Shown: positions 55,000 to 63,906, counted from the stretch's first letter. The stretch is DNA of 64,000 bases from Paracidovorax wautersii (GCF_031453675.1 NZ_JAVIZX010000001.1:3928001-3992000); one strand, 5' to 3'. Notes: generated from the letters alone by a model not told the origin. Translations and numbers: made by a program.

Positions 55000-57894
55000 T
55001 CAGCCCAGGTACGGCCCGATATCTACCGCGTCGATCTGCTCGGGGGCCAGGAAGCGGTGTGCGTACTCCAGGTACACGCCCGATGTGAGGAACAGGTCGA
55101 ACAAATCGCCGTCGATGTGCTTCTTGGCCTTGAACTTGGCCAGGATGCGCACGGCCTCCGACAGCGGCTTGGCCTTCTTGTACGGACGGTCGGATGCGGT
55201 CAACGCCTCGAAGATGTCGGCAATGGCCATGATGCGCGCCGGAATCGACAGCTGCTCCGCGCTCAGGCCGCGTGGGTAGCCGGTGCCGATCAGCGTCTCG
55301 TGGTGCGTGCCGGCGTACTCGGGGATGCGGCGCAGGTTGTCCGGCAGCGGCAGTTGTTCCAGCATCACGATGGTCTGCACGATGTGGTCGTTGATCTTGT
55401 AGCGCTCCTCGGCCGTGAGGGTGCCGTACTCGATCAGCAGGTTGTGCACCTCGCCCAGGTTGTACAGGTGCTCGGGCACCTCCATGTTGAAGCCGTAGCG
55501 CGGATCCTGCTGGTCGTGGCCGGTGCGCGGAATGATGTGCTGCGGCTTGTCGGCCAGCAGCGTCTCGACCGCCGGCAACGGCTGCGCGCGCACCTGCGCC
55601 AGGCGGGTCTCCTCGCCGTGCGACAGGCCCAGCCCGTCGTCGAAGTAGCGCAGCCAGGTCTGCCCGCCGATCTCCATCAGGCGGTCCCGGTAGCCGGGTG
55701 CCATGCTCTCGGTGCCGATGTTGCACACCGCGACGAACGCGAAGTCGTCCTGGAGCTGCTGGCAGCGGGCATGGAAGCGCGCCCGGGCCTCGGTCTCGCT
55801 GGCTCCGTCCAGGCGCTGACGCAACATGTCGATCTCCGCATCGCGCCGCAGCACCTCGAAGCGTGTACGGATCTCGTGGATGCGGTTGTAGATGGTTTCC
55901 AGCTTGGTCGCCTTGTCCACCACGTGCTCCGGCGTGGTGACCTTGCCGCAGTCGTGCAGCCAGGTACCGATGCGGAATTCGCGCCACTCGTCCTCGGTGG
56001 TGAAGCGAAACGACGCCAGCGGCCCGGTGTGGACCTCGCTCGCCTGCTGCGCCAGCATGGCGGCCAGCTCGGGGACGCGTGCGCAATGGCCGCCGGTGTA
56101 CTCGCTCTTGGCGTCGATGGCGCTGGCCACCAGCCGGATGAGCGACTCCATCAGCTCGCGCTGGCTGCGCAGCAGCGACTGGTTTTCCAGCGCGATGCCG
56201 GCCTGCGATGCCAATGTCTGCGCATAGCGGGTGAGCGACTGATCGGCCGCGGGCTCCGATGGATCGCCGGGCGGCCGCAGCGGCACTTCCAGCACCATCA
56301 CCCCCAGGCACCGGTCCTCGCGCGCCAGCACGGGCACGGCCACCACATGCATGTCGACACCGCCGCGCTGGGTCAGCCAGCTGGTGCCCTCGCGCCGCGC
56401 GTAGACGCGGCTGACCAGATCCTCTGCCGCCAGGTCATCGGGCTCGCTCCATACGCCCTGCTGGGCAACGAGCTGCAAAGCGTCGGGGCCGTTGCCCAGC
56501 CAGAACTGCCCGCCCTGGGCCCGGGCCAGGTCGCGCGCGCTCTCCAGCGAATGCAGCACCACCTCGTCCTGGTCGTGGCAGGCCGGCAGCTGCACGCCGC
56601 TGTCCACCAACCGCTCCAGGCGCTGGTGCGTGGCCTGCAGGGCCTGGTCGCGCTCCTTGAGCGCCTGCTTCATGGTGTGCTGCGCGCTGCCCAGCAGATC
56701 GATCTCGTAGAACATCGAACGGACGGGCTCGCCGCCGCTGAAGTCCAGCCGCTGGATGCGCTCGGACTCCGCCGTCAGCGCCCCCAGCGTGTCCGCCACC
56801 CGCCGCGAGGCAAAGTACGCCAGCGGCAGGAACACGCACAGCAGGCCCAGGCACGACAGCAGGATGTCGTCGCGGGCGCGCTCGATCATGCCCACGTAGG
56901 GGCTCATGGGCGCGAACGCCACCACATGCAGGGCGTTGTGGGGCGCCGAGCGCACGGCCTGCGTGGCATAGGCGTATTTCTCATCGCCCACCGGGACGAT
57001 GCGGCTGCCCTCCTCGCCGTAGAAGCTGGCCGCGGCTGCGAGCAGCGGATGGGCCTGCTCTCCCAGCGCCCGCTGCCGCACGGGCACCGGCGCGGCCAGC
57101 GCTCCGGAGGCCTGGGCCGCCAGCACGCGGCCCAGCCGGTCGGTCACGACGATACCGCCCTCGCGTCCCGCGAGCGACGTACCCGCAAAGCCATCCAGCC
57201 CTGCCAGGCTGATGTCTGCACCCGCCACGGCGTCGCCGCCCGGCAGCGCCTGCGAGAGCGTGACACCCAGCGCCTGGGAAGACTCATACACATAGGGCTC
57301 CGTCATGTGCAGCCCCGCACGGGACCGCGCCGCCGTGTACCAGGGCCGGCTGCTCGGCCCGTAGGTGGCGGGTCCTTCGGCGCGGCCCAGCACGCGGCCT
57401 TCTGCCGACAGGAACTCCCACGACTCGTTGCGCTGGCCAGGAAAGGCCGGGTCCGCCAGGGTCACCCGCACGGCCGACGCCGTGCCCTCGGGCGCCTTCA
57501 GGGACTGGCGGATGCGGGCATCGTCGCGCACCCCGATGACCTGTATGAAGTCATCGTTCTCGAAACCCAGGTAGTAGCTGTAGCTGAACGGATGGATGCG
57601 CAGCGCCGTGACGAGCGCCGCCACCAGACGGTCGCGCCGCCCCGGATCACGCAGATCCTCGCTGCGCAAGGGCGCTTCGGATTGGTGGCGCACCACGCGC
57701 GCGGCGTCCTCGACGATCTCGGACAGCTGGTCCACATTGCGCTGTGCGATCAGCGAGAACACGTTGCGCGCGCTCTCCTCGCTCATGGTCTCGAACCGCG
57801 CGACGGCGATGGTGACCGTCACCAGCGTGATGACGACGAGAAACGTCGCCATCAACACGGTGGGCAGTAGATAAAACCGGAACCTGGGTTTCAT
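55000..57894 (-). CDS. Membrane sensor with extracytoplasmic Cache-type region, GAF-like region and divergent HD-GYP-like domain
   Basis: 964 residues. Membrane helix at about 8-30, an extracellular Cache-type sensor (about 35-325, with SRPWYTAARSRAGLHMTEPY), a second helix (about 342-364), HAMP/coiled-coil (365-430), a GAF-like region (about 430-575) and a C-terminal HD-type domain. The metal motif HDCGK is at 647-651, His603 in GGHCARV, and HHETLIGTGYPRGL at 864-877 corresponds to the HHExxDGxGYP motif, but the Asp is replaced by Ile. About 210 residues separate HD from HHE, far more than in ordinary HD-GYP proteins. It may be a c-di-GMP phosphodiesterase or another phosphohydrolase; activity is uncertain. 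Confidence 0.87.
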   Translation of the reverse strand: MKPRFRFYLLPTVLMATFLVVITLVTVTIAVARFETMSEESARNVFSLIAQRNVDQLSEIVEDAARVVRHQSEAPLRSEDLRDPGRRDRLVAALVTALRIHPFSYSYYLGFENDDFIQVIGVRDDARIRQSLKAPEGTASAVRVTLADPAFPGQRNESWEFLSAEGRVLGRAEGPATYGPSSRPWYTAARSRAGLHMTEPYVYESSQALGVTLSQALPGGDAVAGADISLAGLDGFAGTSLAGREGGIVVTDRLGRVLAAQASGALAAPVPVRQRALGEQAHPLLAAAASFYGEEGSRIVPVGDEKYAYATQAVRSAPHNALHVVAFAPMSPYVGMIERARDDILLSCLGLLCVFLPLAYFASRRVADTLGALTAESERIQRLDFSGGEPVRSMFYEIDLLGSAQHTMKQALKERDQALQATHQRLERLVDSGVQLPACHDQDEVVLHSLESARDLARAQGGQFWLGNGPDALQLVAQQGVWSEPDDLAAEDLVSRVYARREGTSWLTQRGGVDMHVVAVPVLAREDRCLGVMVLEVPLRPPGDPSEPAADQSLTRYAQTLASQAGIALENQSLLRSQRELMESLIRLVASAIDAKSEYTGGHCARVPELAAMLAQQASEVHTGPLASFRFTTEDEWREFRIGTWLHDCGKVTTPEHVVDKATKLETIYNRIHEIRTRFEVLRRDAEIDMLRQRLDGASETEARARFHARCQQLQDDFAFVAVCNIGTESMAPGYRDRLMEIGGQTWLRYFDDGLGLSHGEETRLAQVRAQPLPAVETLLADKPQHIIPRTGHDQQDPRYGFNMEVPEHLYNLGEVHNLLIEYGTLTAEERYKINDHIVQTIVMLEQLPLPDNLRRIPEYAGTHHETLIGTGYPRGLSAEQLSIPARIMAIADIFEALTASDRPYKKAKPLSEAVRILAKFKAKKHIDGDLFDLFLTSGVYLEYAHRFLAPEQIDAVDIGPYLG

Positions 57895-57973
57895 GGGGTG
57901 CCCGACCGGAGCCGAGGTGCTGGCGAAAAGTCACATTCTGTAGCACTCGCCGGAAACCCACAACGGAAATAAA

Positions 57974-57989
57974 GGCGGCCCCAGCCGCC
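57974..57989 (-). terminator. Possible terminator after the 58065 binding-protein gene
   Basis: On the minus strand GGCGGC-loop-GCCGCC forms a 6-bp GC-only stem followed by TTTATTT. It is short but lies in the right place, about 75 bases after the stop. Confidence 0.5.
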
Positions 57990-57990
57990 C

Positions 57991-58020
57991 CACAACGCAG
58001 CACAACGCAGCACAACGCCG
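57991..58020. repeat. Tandem 10-bp repeat, three units
   Basis: CACAACGCAG occurs twice in tandem, followed by CACAACGCCG. It lies in the intergenic region 57895-58064; no function is evident. Confidence 0.85.
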
Positions 58021-58064
58021 CAAGCGCCGCGTAAGCCGGCTGCGTCACCGCAGCCGCGCGCCGT

Positions 58065-59372
58065 TCAGGACGGGCGCGCCATCTGGCAGGTCGTCGGCTG
58101 CTGCGCCTGTTCGGCCGGGATCTGGCGCACCACCCGGAAGCCATAGCCCGAGCCTTCCACGTCGAACTTCACGCCGGGCGTTCCCTGCTTCTGCATCACC
58201 CCTACCACCAGCGCCTGCTGGAACTGGTGGTCGGCGGCGCGCATGCTGCCCGCCTGGCCGCTGAGCTGCACGCTGGCCTTCTCCATCTGGCGTGCCACGG
58301 CTACCGCATCGGTGCTGCCGGCGCGCTCGATCGACTGCGCCAGCGCCTCGACCATGAGCTGCATGCGCATGTGGACATAGTCATCGGCCGGATGAGGGAA
58401 GCGGTCGCGGAAGGACCGGTAGAAGCCCTCGCTCTGCGCGCCTGGCACGTTGGGCAGCCAGTCGGCCACGGCCACGACCTTGCCCACCCCGGCGTCGCCC
58501 AGCGCGGCCGGCGCACCCAGCGCATTGCCGTAGAAGGTGTAGAACATGCCGTCGTAGCCGACCTCCCGCGCGGCCTTGACCAGCAGCGTCAGGTCGTTGC
58601 CCCAGTTGCCGGTGATGACGGCCTGGGCGCCGCTGGCCTTGATCTTGACGGCGTAGGGAGCGAAGTCCTTCACGCGGCCCACCGGGTGCAGTTCATCGCC
58701 CACCACGGCCACGTCGGGGCGCTGGGCGCCCAGCTGCTTGCGGGCTTCGCGCAGCACGGCCTGGCCGAAGCTGTAGTCCTGGCCGATGAGGTACACGCGC
58801 TGCAGCGCCTTGTCGCCCTGAATGACGCCCATCAGCGCGGCCATGCGCATGTCGGCATGGGCATCGAAGCGGAAGTGCCAGAAGCTGCACTTCTCGTTGG
58901 TCAGGATGGGATCGACAGCGGAGTAGTTGAGGAACACCACCCGCTTGCCCGGCTCGCGTTCGTTGTGCTTGTTGATGGCTTCGATCAGCACGGCCGCCGT
59001 CGCGGACGAATTGCCCTGCAGCACGAAACGTGCACCGTCATCGATGGCGGCGCGCAGCGCGGACAGAGCTTCCTCGTTCTGCCCCTTGCTGTCGAAGCGG
59101 GTGAGCAGCAGCGGGCGCACCCCGCCCGCGCTGGCCGGCAGGGCCACGCCGCCGCGCGCATTGACGCGCTCCATCGCCCAGGCCACGTTGCGAAAAACGG
59201 CCTCGCCGGTGTTGGCGAACGGCCCGGACAGGCTCTCGATCAGCGCCACCTTGATGGGCGTGCCGGCCGGAGCGGCCTGGGCGCGTACGGAGGGAGCGGC
59301 CACCAGGGCCGAAGCGGTCAACAAGACCATGGCGCAGGCCTTCCAGGCCTGGCGTCGTGCGAAAGCAATCAT
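58065..59372 (-). CDS. Periplasmic ligand-binding protein, branched-chain amino acid (LivK) type
   Basis: 435 residues. Signal peptide (ending ALVAAPSVRAQA), then a type I periplasmic binding fold: IKVALIESLSGPFANTGEAV, GARFVLQGNSSATAAVLIEA, YLIGQDYSFGQAVLREARKQ and ITGNWGNDLTLLVKAAREVG. No ABC permease or ATPase genes lie next to it, so it either uses components elsewhere or signals to another system. GGATC before the ATG at 59372 is a weak ribosome site. Ligand is unknown; many members bind aromatic or branched acids. Confidence 0.9.
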   Translation of the reverse strand: MIAFARRQAWKACAMVLLTASALVAAPSVRAQAAPAGTPIKVALIESLSGPFANTGEAVFRNVAWAMERVNARGGVALPASAGGVRPLLLTRFDSKGQNEEALSALRAAIDDGARFVLQGNSSATAAVLIEAINKHNEREPGKRVVFLNYSAVDPILTNEKCSFWHFRFDAHADMRMAALMGVIQGDKALQRVYLIGQDYSFGQAVLREARKQLGAQRPDVAVVGDELHPVGRVKDFAPYAVKIKASGAQAVITGNWGNDLTLLVKAAREVGYDGMFYTFYGNALGAPAALGDAGVGKVVAVADWLPNVPGAQSEGFYRSFRDRFPHPADDYVHMRMQLMVEALAQSIERAGSTDAVAVARQMEKASVQLSGQAGSMRAADHQFQQALVVGVMQKQGTPGVKFDVEGSGYGFRVVRQIPAEQAQQPTTCQMARPS

Positions 59373-59404
59373 TCACTGATCCAAAAGAAAGCCGGCGTTC
59401 CGTA

Positions 59405-59416
59405 AGAACCTGTTCT
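59405..59416. promoter_or_regulatory. Palindrome AGAAC-CT-GTTCT upstream of the binding-protein gene
   Basis: A perfect 5-2-5 palindrome inside TAAGAACCTGTTCTAA, 33 bases upstream of the ATG. It could be an operator, or a remnant related to the end of the 63602-63881 element, which has TAAGAACGTGTT. Confidence 0.35.
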
Positions 59417-59623
59417 AAGGACCGACGGCGGGGGATTTCCGGGTGGCGCGCAGTGTAGCCGTGCGTGCCCAGCGGCCCTGCCCGGTGCCGAGGGGATCGG
59501 CTTGCCCGCGGCAAGGCCCTGCCGCGAGCCTCTGCAGACAGACGCGGAGCCTGCCTCCAGCACCCAGCGCCCGGCCAGTTGCGGCCCGTGGCCCGCGCTG
59601 TCTGCCGCCCGCCCCCTTCTGAC

Positions 59624-60307
59624 TTACTGCGGGGCGGGGGGCTGCGGCGGCTCGTTGTCCGCGGGGTCCACGGCCTCGCGCTCCTCCAGCGGCGCCGGGC
59701 GCGCCACCATGGGCGTCGCGGCATCGGCCCGGGCCATGGGCTGGGCACTGGGCGGGCGCACGTAGCGGTCGAAGAGCTGGAAGAAGCGGTCGTAGAAGCG
59801 CGCGTCGGTGACGGTCTCGCTGCCCACCTTGACCAGCGTGTCGTCGGTGGCGGACACGGGCAGGGACACCGAGCCCAGCACCCCGACGCCGAGAGAGGCC
59901 GAGTTGTTGATCTTCTTGATCACGTACCGATCCTGGAGGGCACTGGCGAAGGCGGCCGTGCGCTCCTGATCAGTGCCTTCCGCGGCACACACCACGCGCA
60001 TCTCGACCTCGTAGTGCGTGTCGCTCGTGGGCTGGAAGTATTTGCGGCCCGTGACCAGTTCGGCCGTGGCAGTGTTCACCAGGTAGCCCTGGCTGAGCAA
60101 CGCGCGGCGGGCGGCTTCACAGGCCTGCGCTTGCGGGGCACTGATGTGGCGCGTGTGCATGCTCACGCTGTCGAAGTCGTCGGGGTCGAAGCGCACCTTG
60201 CGCTCCAGGCTGGGCATGGAGTCGGAGACGCTGGAGCAGCCCGCCAGCAGCACCGCGCACAGCAGCAAGGCCAGGGCGGATCCCGAAGAAGAACGGAGTC
60301 GATTCAT
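59624..60307 (-). CDS. DUF2242-family lipoprotein
   Basis: 227 residues. Lipoprotein signal LALLLCAVLLAGCSSV (lipobox LAGC). The body SLERKVRFDPDDFDSVSMHT ... ACEAARRALLSQGYLV ... VTGRKYFQPTSDTHYEVEMR matches DUF2242, a family of unknown function. The C-terminal 40 residues are Pro/Ala-rich. ATG 60307 starts the basic n-region of the signal peptide; a further ATG four codons upstream is possible. Confidence 0.88.
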   Translation of the reverse strand: MNRLRSSSGSALALLLCAVLLAGCSSVSDSMPSLERKVRFDPDDFDSVSMHTRHISAPQAQACEAARRALLSQGYLVNTATAELVTGRKYFQPTSDTHYEVEMRVVCAAEGTDQERTAAFASALQDRYVIKKINNSASLGVGVLGSVSLPVSATDDTLVKVGSETVTDARFYDRFFQLFDRYVRPPSAQPMARADAATPMVARPAPLEEREAVDPADNEPPQPPAPQ

Positions 60308-60621
60308 GGCAGTCAGCAATCAGGAAAGGGGCGGGGCATGGGGCGCACCCCGAACAGCGCCATTGTGACCCGGCGGCATGCCCCCATTTGGTTCGGTGGG
60401 ACATTGGAGGTGGGCCTGGCCGGCAGGTTCACCCCGAGATGAAGCAGGCCAGGCCCCGGCCGGGCCCACCCCTCCTCGGACTGGGTACTTTTCACGCATT
60501 CGGCGGCATCGAAAAAAAGCCTCTTGAAATGTTTGCAGGCAATCGCATGTTGGATGCAAGCGGCAAACATCCCTGGCAAAAGTTGCCAACGGCCGCGAAT
60601 CATCATCATCAGGAGTTAACC
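60308..60621. other. Gene-free region between the DUF2242 and hsp20 genes
   Basis: 314 bases separating divergent genes. The right half holds the candidate sigma32 promoter (60523-60550). The left half, next to the DUF2242 gene, has no recognisable promoter boxes. Confidence 0.5.
60523..60550 (+). promoter_or_regulatory. Sigma32 (heat-shock) promoter upstream of hsp20
   Basis: CTTGAA (60523-60528), a 14-base spacer and TCGCATGT (60543-60550), against the sigma32 consensus CTTGAA-N13-15-CCCCATNT. It lies about 70 bases before the hsp20 ATG, leaving a leader that could carry thermosensing structure. Confidence 0.7.
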
Positions 60622-60999
60622 ATGATCTTCGCCCCCGTGATCCACCGTGCCGCTTTTTCCGCCCCCCGTGCTGCCGATCTGGCCGTCCAGCGGTTCCTGC
60701 ACAACACCCTGGCCTCCCCTGCCGCTCCTGGCTACAGCGCCACCCAGGATGACAAGTCCGTAACCCTGCAGCTGGATGTGCCCGGCCTGTCGCGTGAGCA
60801 GCTTCAGCTCACCATCGAAGGCAACCAGGTCCGCCTGAACAGCGTCGAGGGCGCGCCCCGCCAGGTCCAGCGTGCCTGGGAACTGGCCGACGAGATCGAC
60901 GTGGCTGCCAGCTCGGCCAAGCTGGAGAACGGTGTGCTGACGCTGACGCTCGCCAAGATTGTGCCTGTCAGCAAGGCTGCGCAGCTGGCCATCCAGTAA
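60622..60999 (+). CDS. Small heat-shock protein, Hsp20/alpha-crystallin family
   Basis: 125 residues. The alpha-crystallin domain (about 40-118) has VTLQLDVPGLSREQLQLTIE and ELADEIDVAASSAKLENGVL followed by TLTLAK. The N-terminal region is short (about 38 residues) and there is no clear IxI/V anchor at the C-terminus beyond KIVPVSK. AGGAG lies 7 bases before the ATG. It holds unfolding proteins during stress; the sigma32-type promoter agrees. A strong terminator follows. Confidence 0.92.
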   Translation: MIFAPVIHRAAFSAPRAADLAVQRFLHNTLASPAAPGYSATQDDKSVTLQLDVPGLSREQLQLTIEGNQVRLNSVEGAPRQVQRAWELADEIDVAASSAKLENGVLTLTLAKIVPVSKAAQLAIQ

Positions 61000-61060
61000 G
61001 CGCCTCGCGTCCCGCCTCCGCCGCCAAATCAGTGGCGCCGAGACAGGACCTGCAAAGAGC

Positions 61061-61092
61061 AAGGGCTGCCGGATGGCAGCCCTTTTCTTTTT
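61061..61092 (+). terminator. Rho-independent terminator after hsp20
   Basis: A 10-bp perfect stem (AAGGGCTGCC / GGCAGCCCTT) with loop GGAT, followed by TTCTTTTTT. It may also serve tsaD, which converges, since the opposite strand has an AAG...CTT base. Confidence 0.93.
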
Positions 61093-61137
61093 TCCGAAAG
61101 CGGCAGCGAAGGTGGAAACGCCCGTGCCGCAACGGCG

Positions 61138-62187
61138 TCAGGCCGCCTGCAGCAGGCTGTCCAGCGGCCAGCGCGGCTTCACGTCGAACGCGTAGTCGCG
61201 GTTGGGTTGCTGCTGGCCGGCCTGCAGCCGCATGGCCGCCGCCATGGCGATCATGGCGCCGTTGTCGGTGCACAGGTGCAGCTCGGGGTAGTGCACACGC
61301 ACCTGCAAGCGGGCGCAGGCGGCGTCCAGCTGGGCGCGCAGCAGGCGGTTGGCACCCACGCCCCCGGCCACCACCACGCGGCGCAGCCCCGTGTCCTTCA
61401 GCGCCGCCAGCGTCTTCTTGACCAGCACTTCCACGATGGCCGCCTGCGTGCTGGCCGCCAGATCGGCCTTGCGGGCCTCCAGTTCGTCGCCCAGTTTCTT
61501 CGCCTGGGTGAGCACGGCCGTCTTCAGGCCCGCAAAGGAAAAGTCGAGGTTGCCGCTGTGCAGCAAGGGGCGCGGCAGCTTGAACGCGGTCGCATCGCCC
61601 TGCTCCGCCAGCCGCGACAGGGCCGGCCCGCCCGGGTAGCCCAGCCCCATCAGCTTGGCCGACTTGTCGAACGCCTCGCCCGCGGCGTCGTCGATGGTTT
61701 CGCCCAGCAGCGCATATTGGCCCACGCCGTCCACGCGCATGAGCTGCGTGTGTCCGCCAGAGACCAGCAGCGCGACGAAGGGAAACTCAGGCGGGTCCGC
61801 ACTCAAAAAGGGCGACAGCAGGTGGCCCTCCAGGTGGTGCACGCCGAGCACGGGGCGGTCCAGCGCCGCGCCGAGGGCGCAGGCCACTCCTGCTCCCACC
61901 AACAGTGCGCCGGCCAGGCCGGGGCCGCGGGTATAGGCCACCACATCGACATCGCCCAGCGAGCGCCCGGACTCGGCCAGCACCGCCTCGGTGAGGGGGA
62001 GCACGCGCCGGATGTGGTCGCGGCTGGCCAGCTCAGGCACCACGCCACCGTAGGCCTGGTGCATCTCGATCTGGCTGTGCAGCGCGTGGGCCACCAGTGT
62101 CGGCACGGCCTGCGGCGTGGTGGACTCCACCAGGGCCACGCCGGTTTCGTCGCAGGACGATTCGATTCCGAGGATCAGCAAACTCAT
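61138..62187 (-). CDS. tsaD: tRNA threonylcarbamoyladenosine transferase TsaD
   Basis: 349 residues. Start [19 protein letters not shown], metal-site [43 protein letters not shown] and [16 protein letters not shown] are all canonical. With TsaB and TsaE it transfers the threonylcarbamoyl group to A37 of ANN-decoding tRNAs and is essential in most bacteria. The neighbouring rpsU/dnaG genes found in many genomes are not here. Confidence 0.98.
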   Translation of the reverse strand: MSLLILGIESSCDETGVALVESTTPQAVPTLVAHALHSQIEMHQAYGGVVPELASRDHIRRVLPLTEAVLAESGRSLGDVDVVAYTRGPGLAGALLVGAGVACALGAALDRPVLGVHHLEGHLLSPFLSADPPEFPFVALLVSGGHTQLMRVDGVGQYALLGETIDDAAGEAFDKSAKLMGLGYPGGPALSRLAEQGDATAFKLPRPLLHSGNLDFSFAGLKTAVLTQAKKLGDELEARKADLAASTQAAIVEVLVKKTLAALKDTGLRRVVVAGGVGANRLLRAQLDAACARLQVRVHYPELHLCTDNGAMIAMAAAMRLQAGQQQPNRDYAFDVKPRWPLDSLLQAA

Positions 62188-62301
62188 TCCCGGGAGTTTA
62201 TGCGGGTGGCGCCCCGTCCGGGCGCCCTGGGCAGCAGCAGCCCCGCGGCGGGTACAGGCTTGGACACCCGGCCGGACCGGCCGCGCCGTAGCCTGCCGCG
62301 C

Positions 62302-63462
62302 CTACCAGCGGTCGGAGCGCATGCGCAGCTCCCAGTTGCCGCCGCGCAGCCCGTACACGCCCACCGCTCCGTAGCGCTGCTCCCCCTTGTCGTCCCAGGT
62401 CATGGAACCGGTCACCGGCGCGTAGCCGTTGAGCTGGTGCAGCGCGGCGGTGATGTCGCCGGGCTGGGCCGAGCCGGCGCGCTTGATGGCGGCAGACAGC
62501 ACGTACATCGCGTCGTAGCTGTAATGGCCGCCATAGGCTGGCGGCTTCTTGAAGGCGGCCAGGTACTTCTCCAGAAACTGCCGGCCGGTGACGAACTCGC
62601 GCGCCTCCAGCACGGGCGAGGTGGCATAGATGGCATCCACCATGCCCTGGCCCTTGGCCATGTCCGTGGTCTTGATGGTGTCGCCCCCCAGGATCGACAC
62701 GCGCGTGTGGCCGACCTTGCGCAACGCTTCCATCAGGGCCACCACCTGGAAGTCGTTCAGCGTGGTGACGATCACCCCGACCTGCGCGGCCTGCAACGCG
62801 GCGGCCAGGGCGTCGAACTGGGTGGTGCGGTCGTCGAACGACTGGCGCACCTGCACGGTCTTCTTTTCAGCCGCCAACTGCTGGGCGGCGCCGTCCGCCA
62901 GGCCCTTGCCGTAAGGCGTGCCGTCGTCCAGCACGGCATAGCGGTCAGTGGCCAGCTGCGTGGCGGCGAACGAGCCCATGGCCTTCGCCTGCAGCGTGTC
63001 GTTGGCCACCAGCCGGAACGTGGTGGGCAAACCCAGCTCCGTGAAGCGCGGGTTGGTCGAGATGGCCAGCTGGGCGACCTGCGCTGCACCGTAGATGGGC
63101 GCCGCCTCGATGCTGACGCCCGAGTTGAGGTGGCCGATGACCGCGATCACGCCGGCATCAACCAACTGCTGCGCTGCGGCCTTGCCCGAGGCTGCATCCG
63201 CACGGTCGTCCTGCGCCACCACTTCCAGCTTGACGCGCTTGCCGTCCACCACGAAGCCGGCCTGGTTCAGCTCGTCCACGGCCAGGGTGACGCCGTTGAG
63301 CAGGTCCTGCCCCAGCGCCGCGAGGTTGCCGGACAGCGGCTGGGCCACGCCGATCTTGAGGGTGTCGGGCACCTTGCTGCAGCCCGCCATGAGCCAGGCC
63401 GCCGCCAGTGCGGCGAGGGCCCCGCGGCCAAGGTTCCGATACCGATCCAAGCGCTTTGACAT
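62302..63462 (-). CDS. Branched-chain amino acid-type binding lipoprotein
   Basis: 386 residues. Lipobox LMAGC (AALAAAWLMAGCSKVP), then the LivJ/LivK fold: LKIGVAQPLSGNLAALGQDL, LNGVTLAVDELNQAGFVVDG, VIGHLNSGVSIEAAPIYGAA and GHYSYDAMYVLSAAIKRAGS. GGAG lies 8 bases before ATG 63462. No transporter genes adjoin, so the partner ABC system is unknown. It shares only the superfamily fold with the protein at 58065. Confidence 0.9.
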   Translation of the reverse strand: MSKRLDRYRNLGRGALAALAAAWLMAGCSKVPDTLKIGVAQPLSGNLAALGQDLLNGVTLAVDELNQAGFVVDGKRVKLEVVAQDDRADAASGKAAAQQLVDAGVIAVIGHLNSGVSIEAAPIYGAAQVAQLAISTNPRFTELGLPTTFRLVANDTLQAKAMGSFAATQLATDRYAVLDDGTPYGKGLADGAAQQLAAEKKTVQVRQSFDDRTTQFDALAAALQAAQVGVIVTTLNDFQVVALMEALRKVGHTRVSILGGDTIKTTDMAKGQGMVDAIYATSPVLEAREFVTGRQFLEKYLAAFKKPPAYGGHYSYDAMYVLSAAIKRAGSAQPGDITAALHQLNGYAPVTGSMTWDDKGEQRYGAVGVYGLRGGNWELRMRSDRW

Positions 63463-63601
63463 CTTCGACACTCCGTCTTGTAGAAATGAGAGGCTCCCGG
63501 TCCGCCGGGACCCGCAGCGACGGATCGCGGCGGGCACGCTGCCGAAGGGCACGGCGATGGGTATGGAAGCTCCCGATCCGATAGCAAGAATCAGCCCAGG
63601 A

Positions 63602-63881
63602 GCCTTTAGAACATGTTGACGATCTCCCAGGGGTTGCGCAGCGGTGCGGGCGGGATGGGATGCAAGGCGCGGTGCGCAGTGGATAGCTCGGCTATCCACC
63701 AGCGCCGCAACGCTGCAGACCGCCCGCCCACACCGCTGCCCTTCGGGTTGAAGCGAAATCGGGCGATTGAACGCCCCGGCTGCTTGCATGGGCACGAGCC
63801 CATGCGGCGCACCCGCAGCCTCCACTCATCCCGATTGCGCTCCAACGCGACCCCTACGAGATCGTCAACACGTTCTTAGGC
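63602..63881. mobile_element. MITE-like element with 24-25 bp terminal inverted repeats
   Basis: Left end GCCTTTAGAACATGTTGACG... (63602-63626) and right end, read on the minus strand, GCCTAAGAACGTGTTGACG... (63881-63858) match except for one gap and two or three changes. Inside are strong hairpins: GGTGCGGGCGGG / CCCGCCCACACC (63643-63654 with 63723-63734), GTGGATAGC / GCTATCCAC (63679-63687 with 63691-63699), GCATGGGC / GCCCATGC (63786-63793 with 63798-63805), and AATCGGG / CCCGATT (63757-63763 with 63830-63836). There is no transposase and no clear target duplication. It lies between the binding lipoprotein and the regulator gene at 63907. Confidence 0.75.
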
Positions 63882-63906
63882 GTATTTCTTGCTTCCACAG
63901 GCTCCC

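Noticed and set aside
51769-57870. A plus-strand open frame of 2,033 codons and an overlapping minus-strand one of 1,516 codons
   Set aside because: Both run through well-supported genes (TgpA-like, MltB-like, HD-GYP-like) in other frames and translate to Ala/Arg/Gly/Gln-rich nonsense.
57991-58020. Tandem CACAACGCAG units as a CRISPR or origin iteron array
   Set aside because: Units are only 10 bases, directly abutting with no spacers, three copies only, and no replication or cas gene is nearby.
63613-63879. An 88-codon open frame inside the MITE-like element
   Set aside because: It runs from one terminal repeat to the other, encodes stem-loop sequence and resembles no protein.
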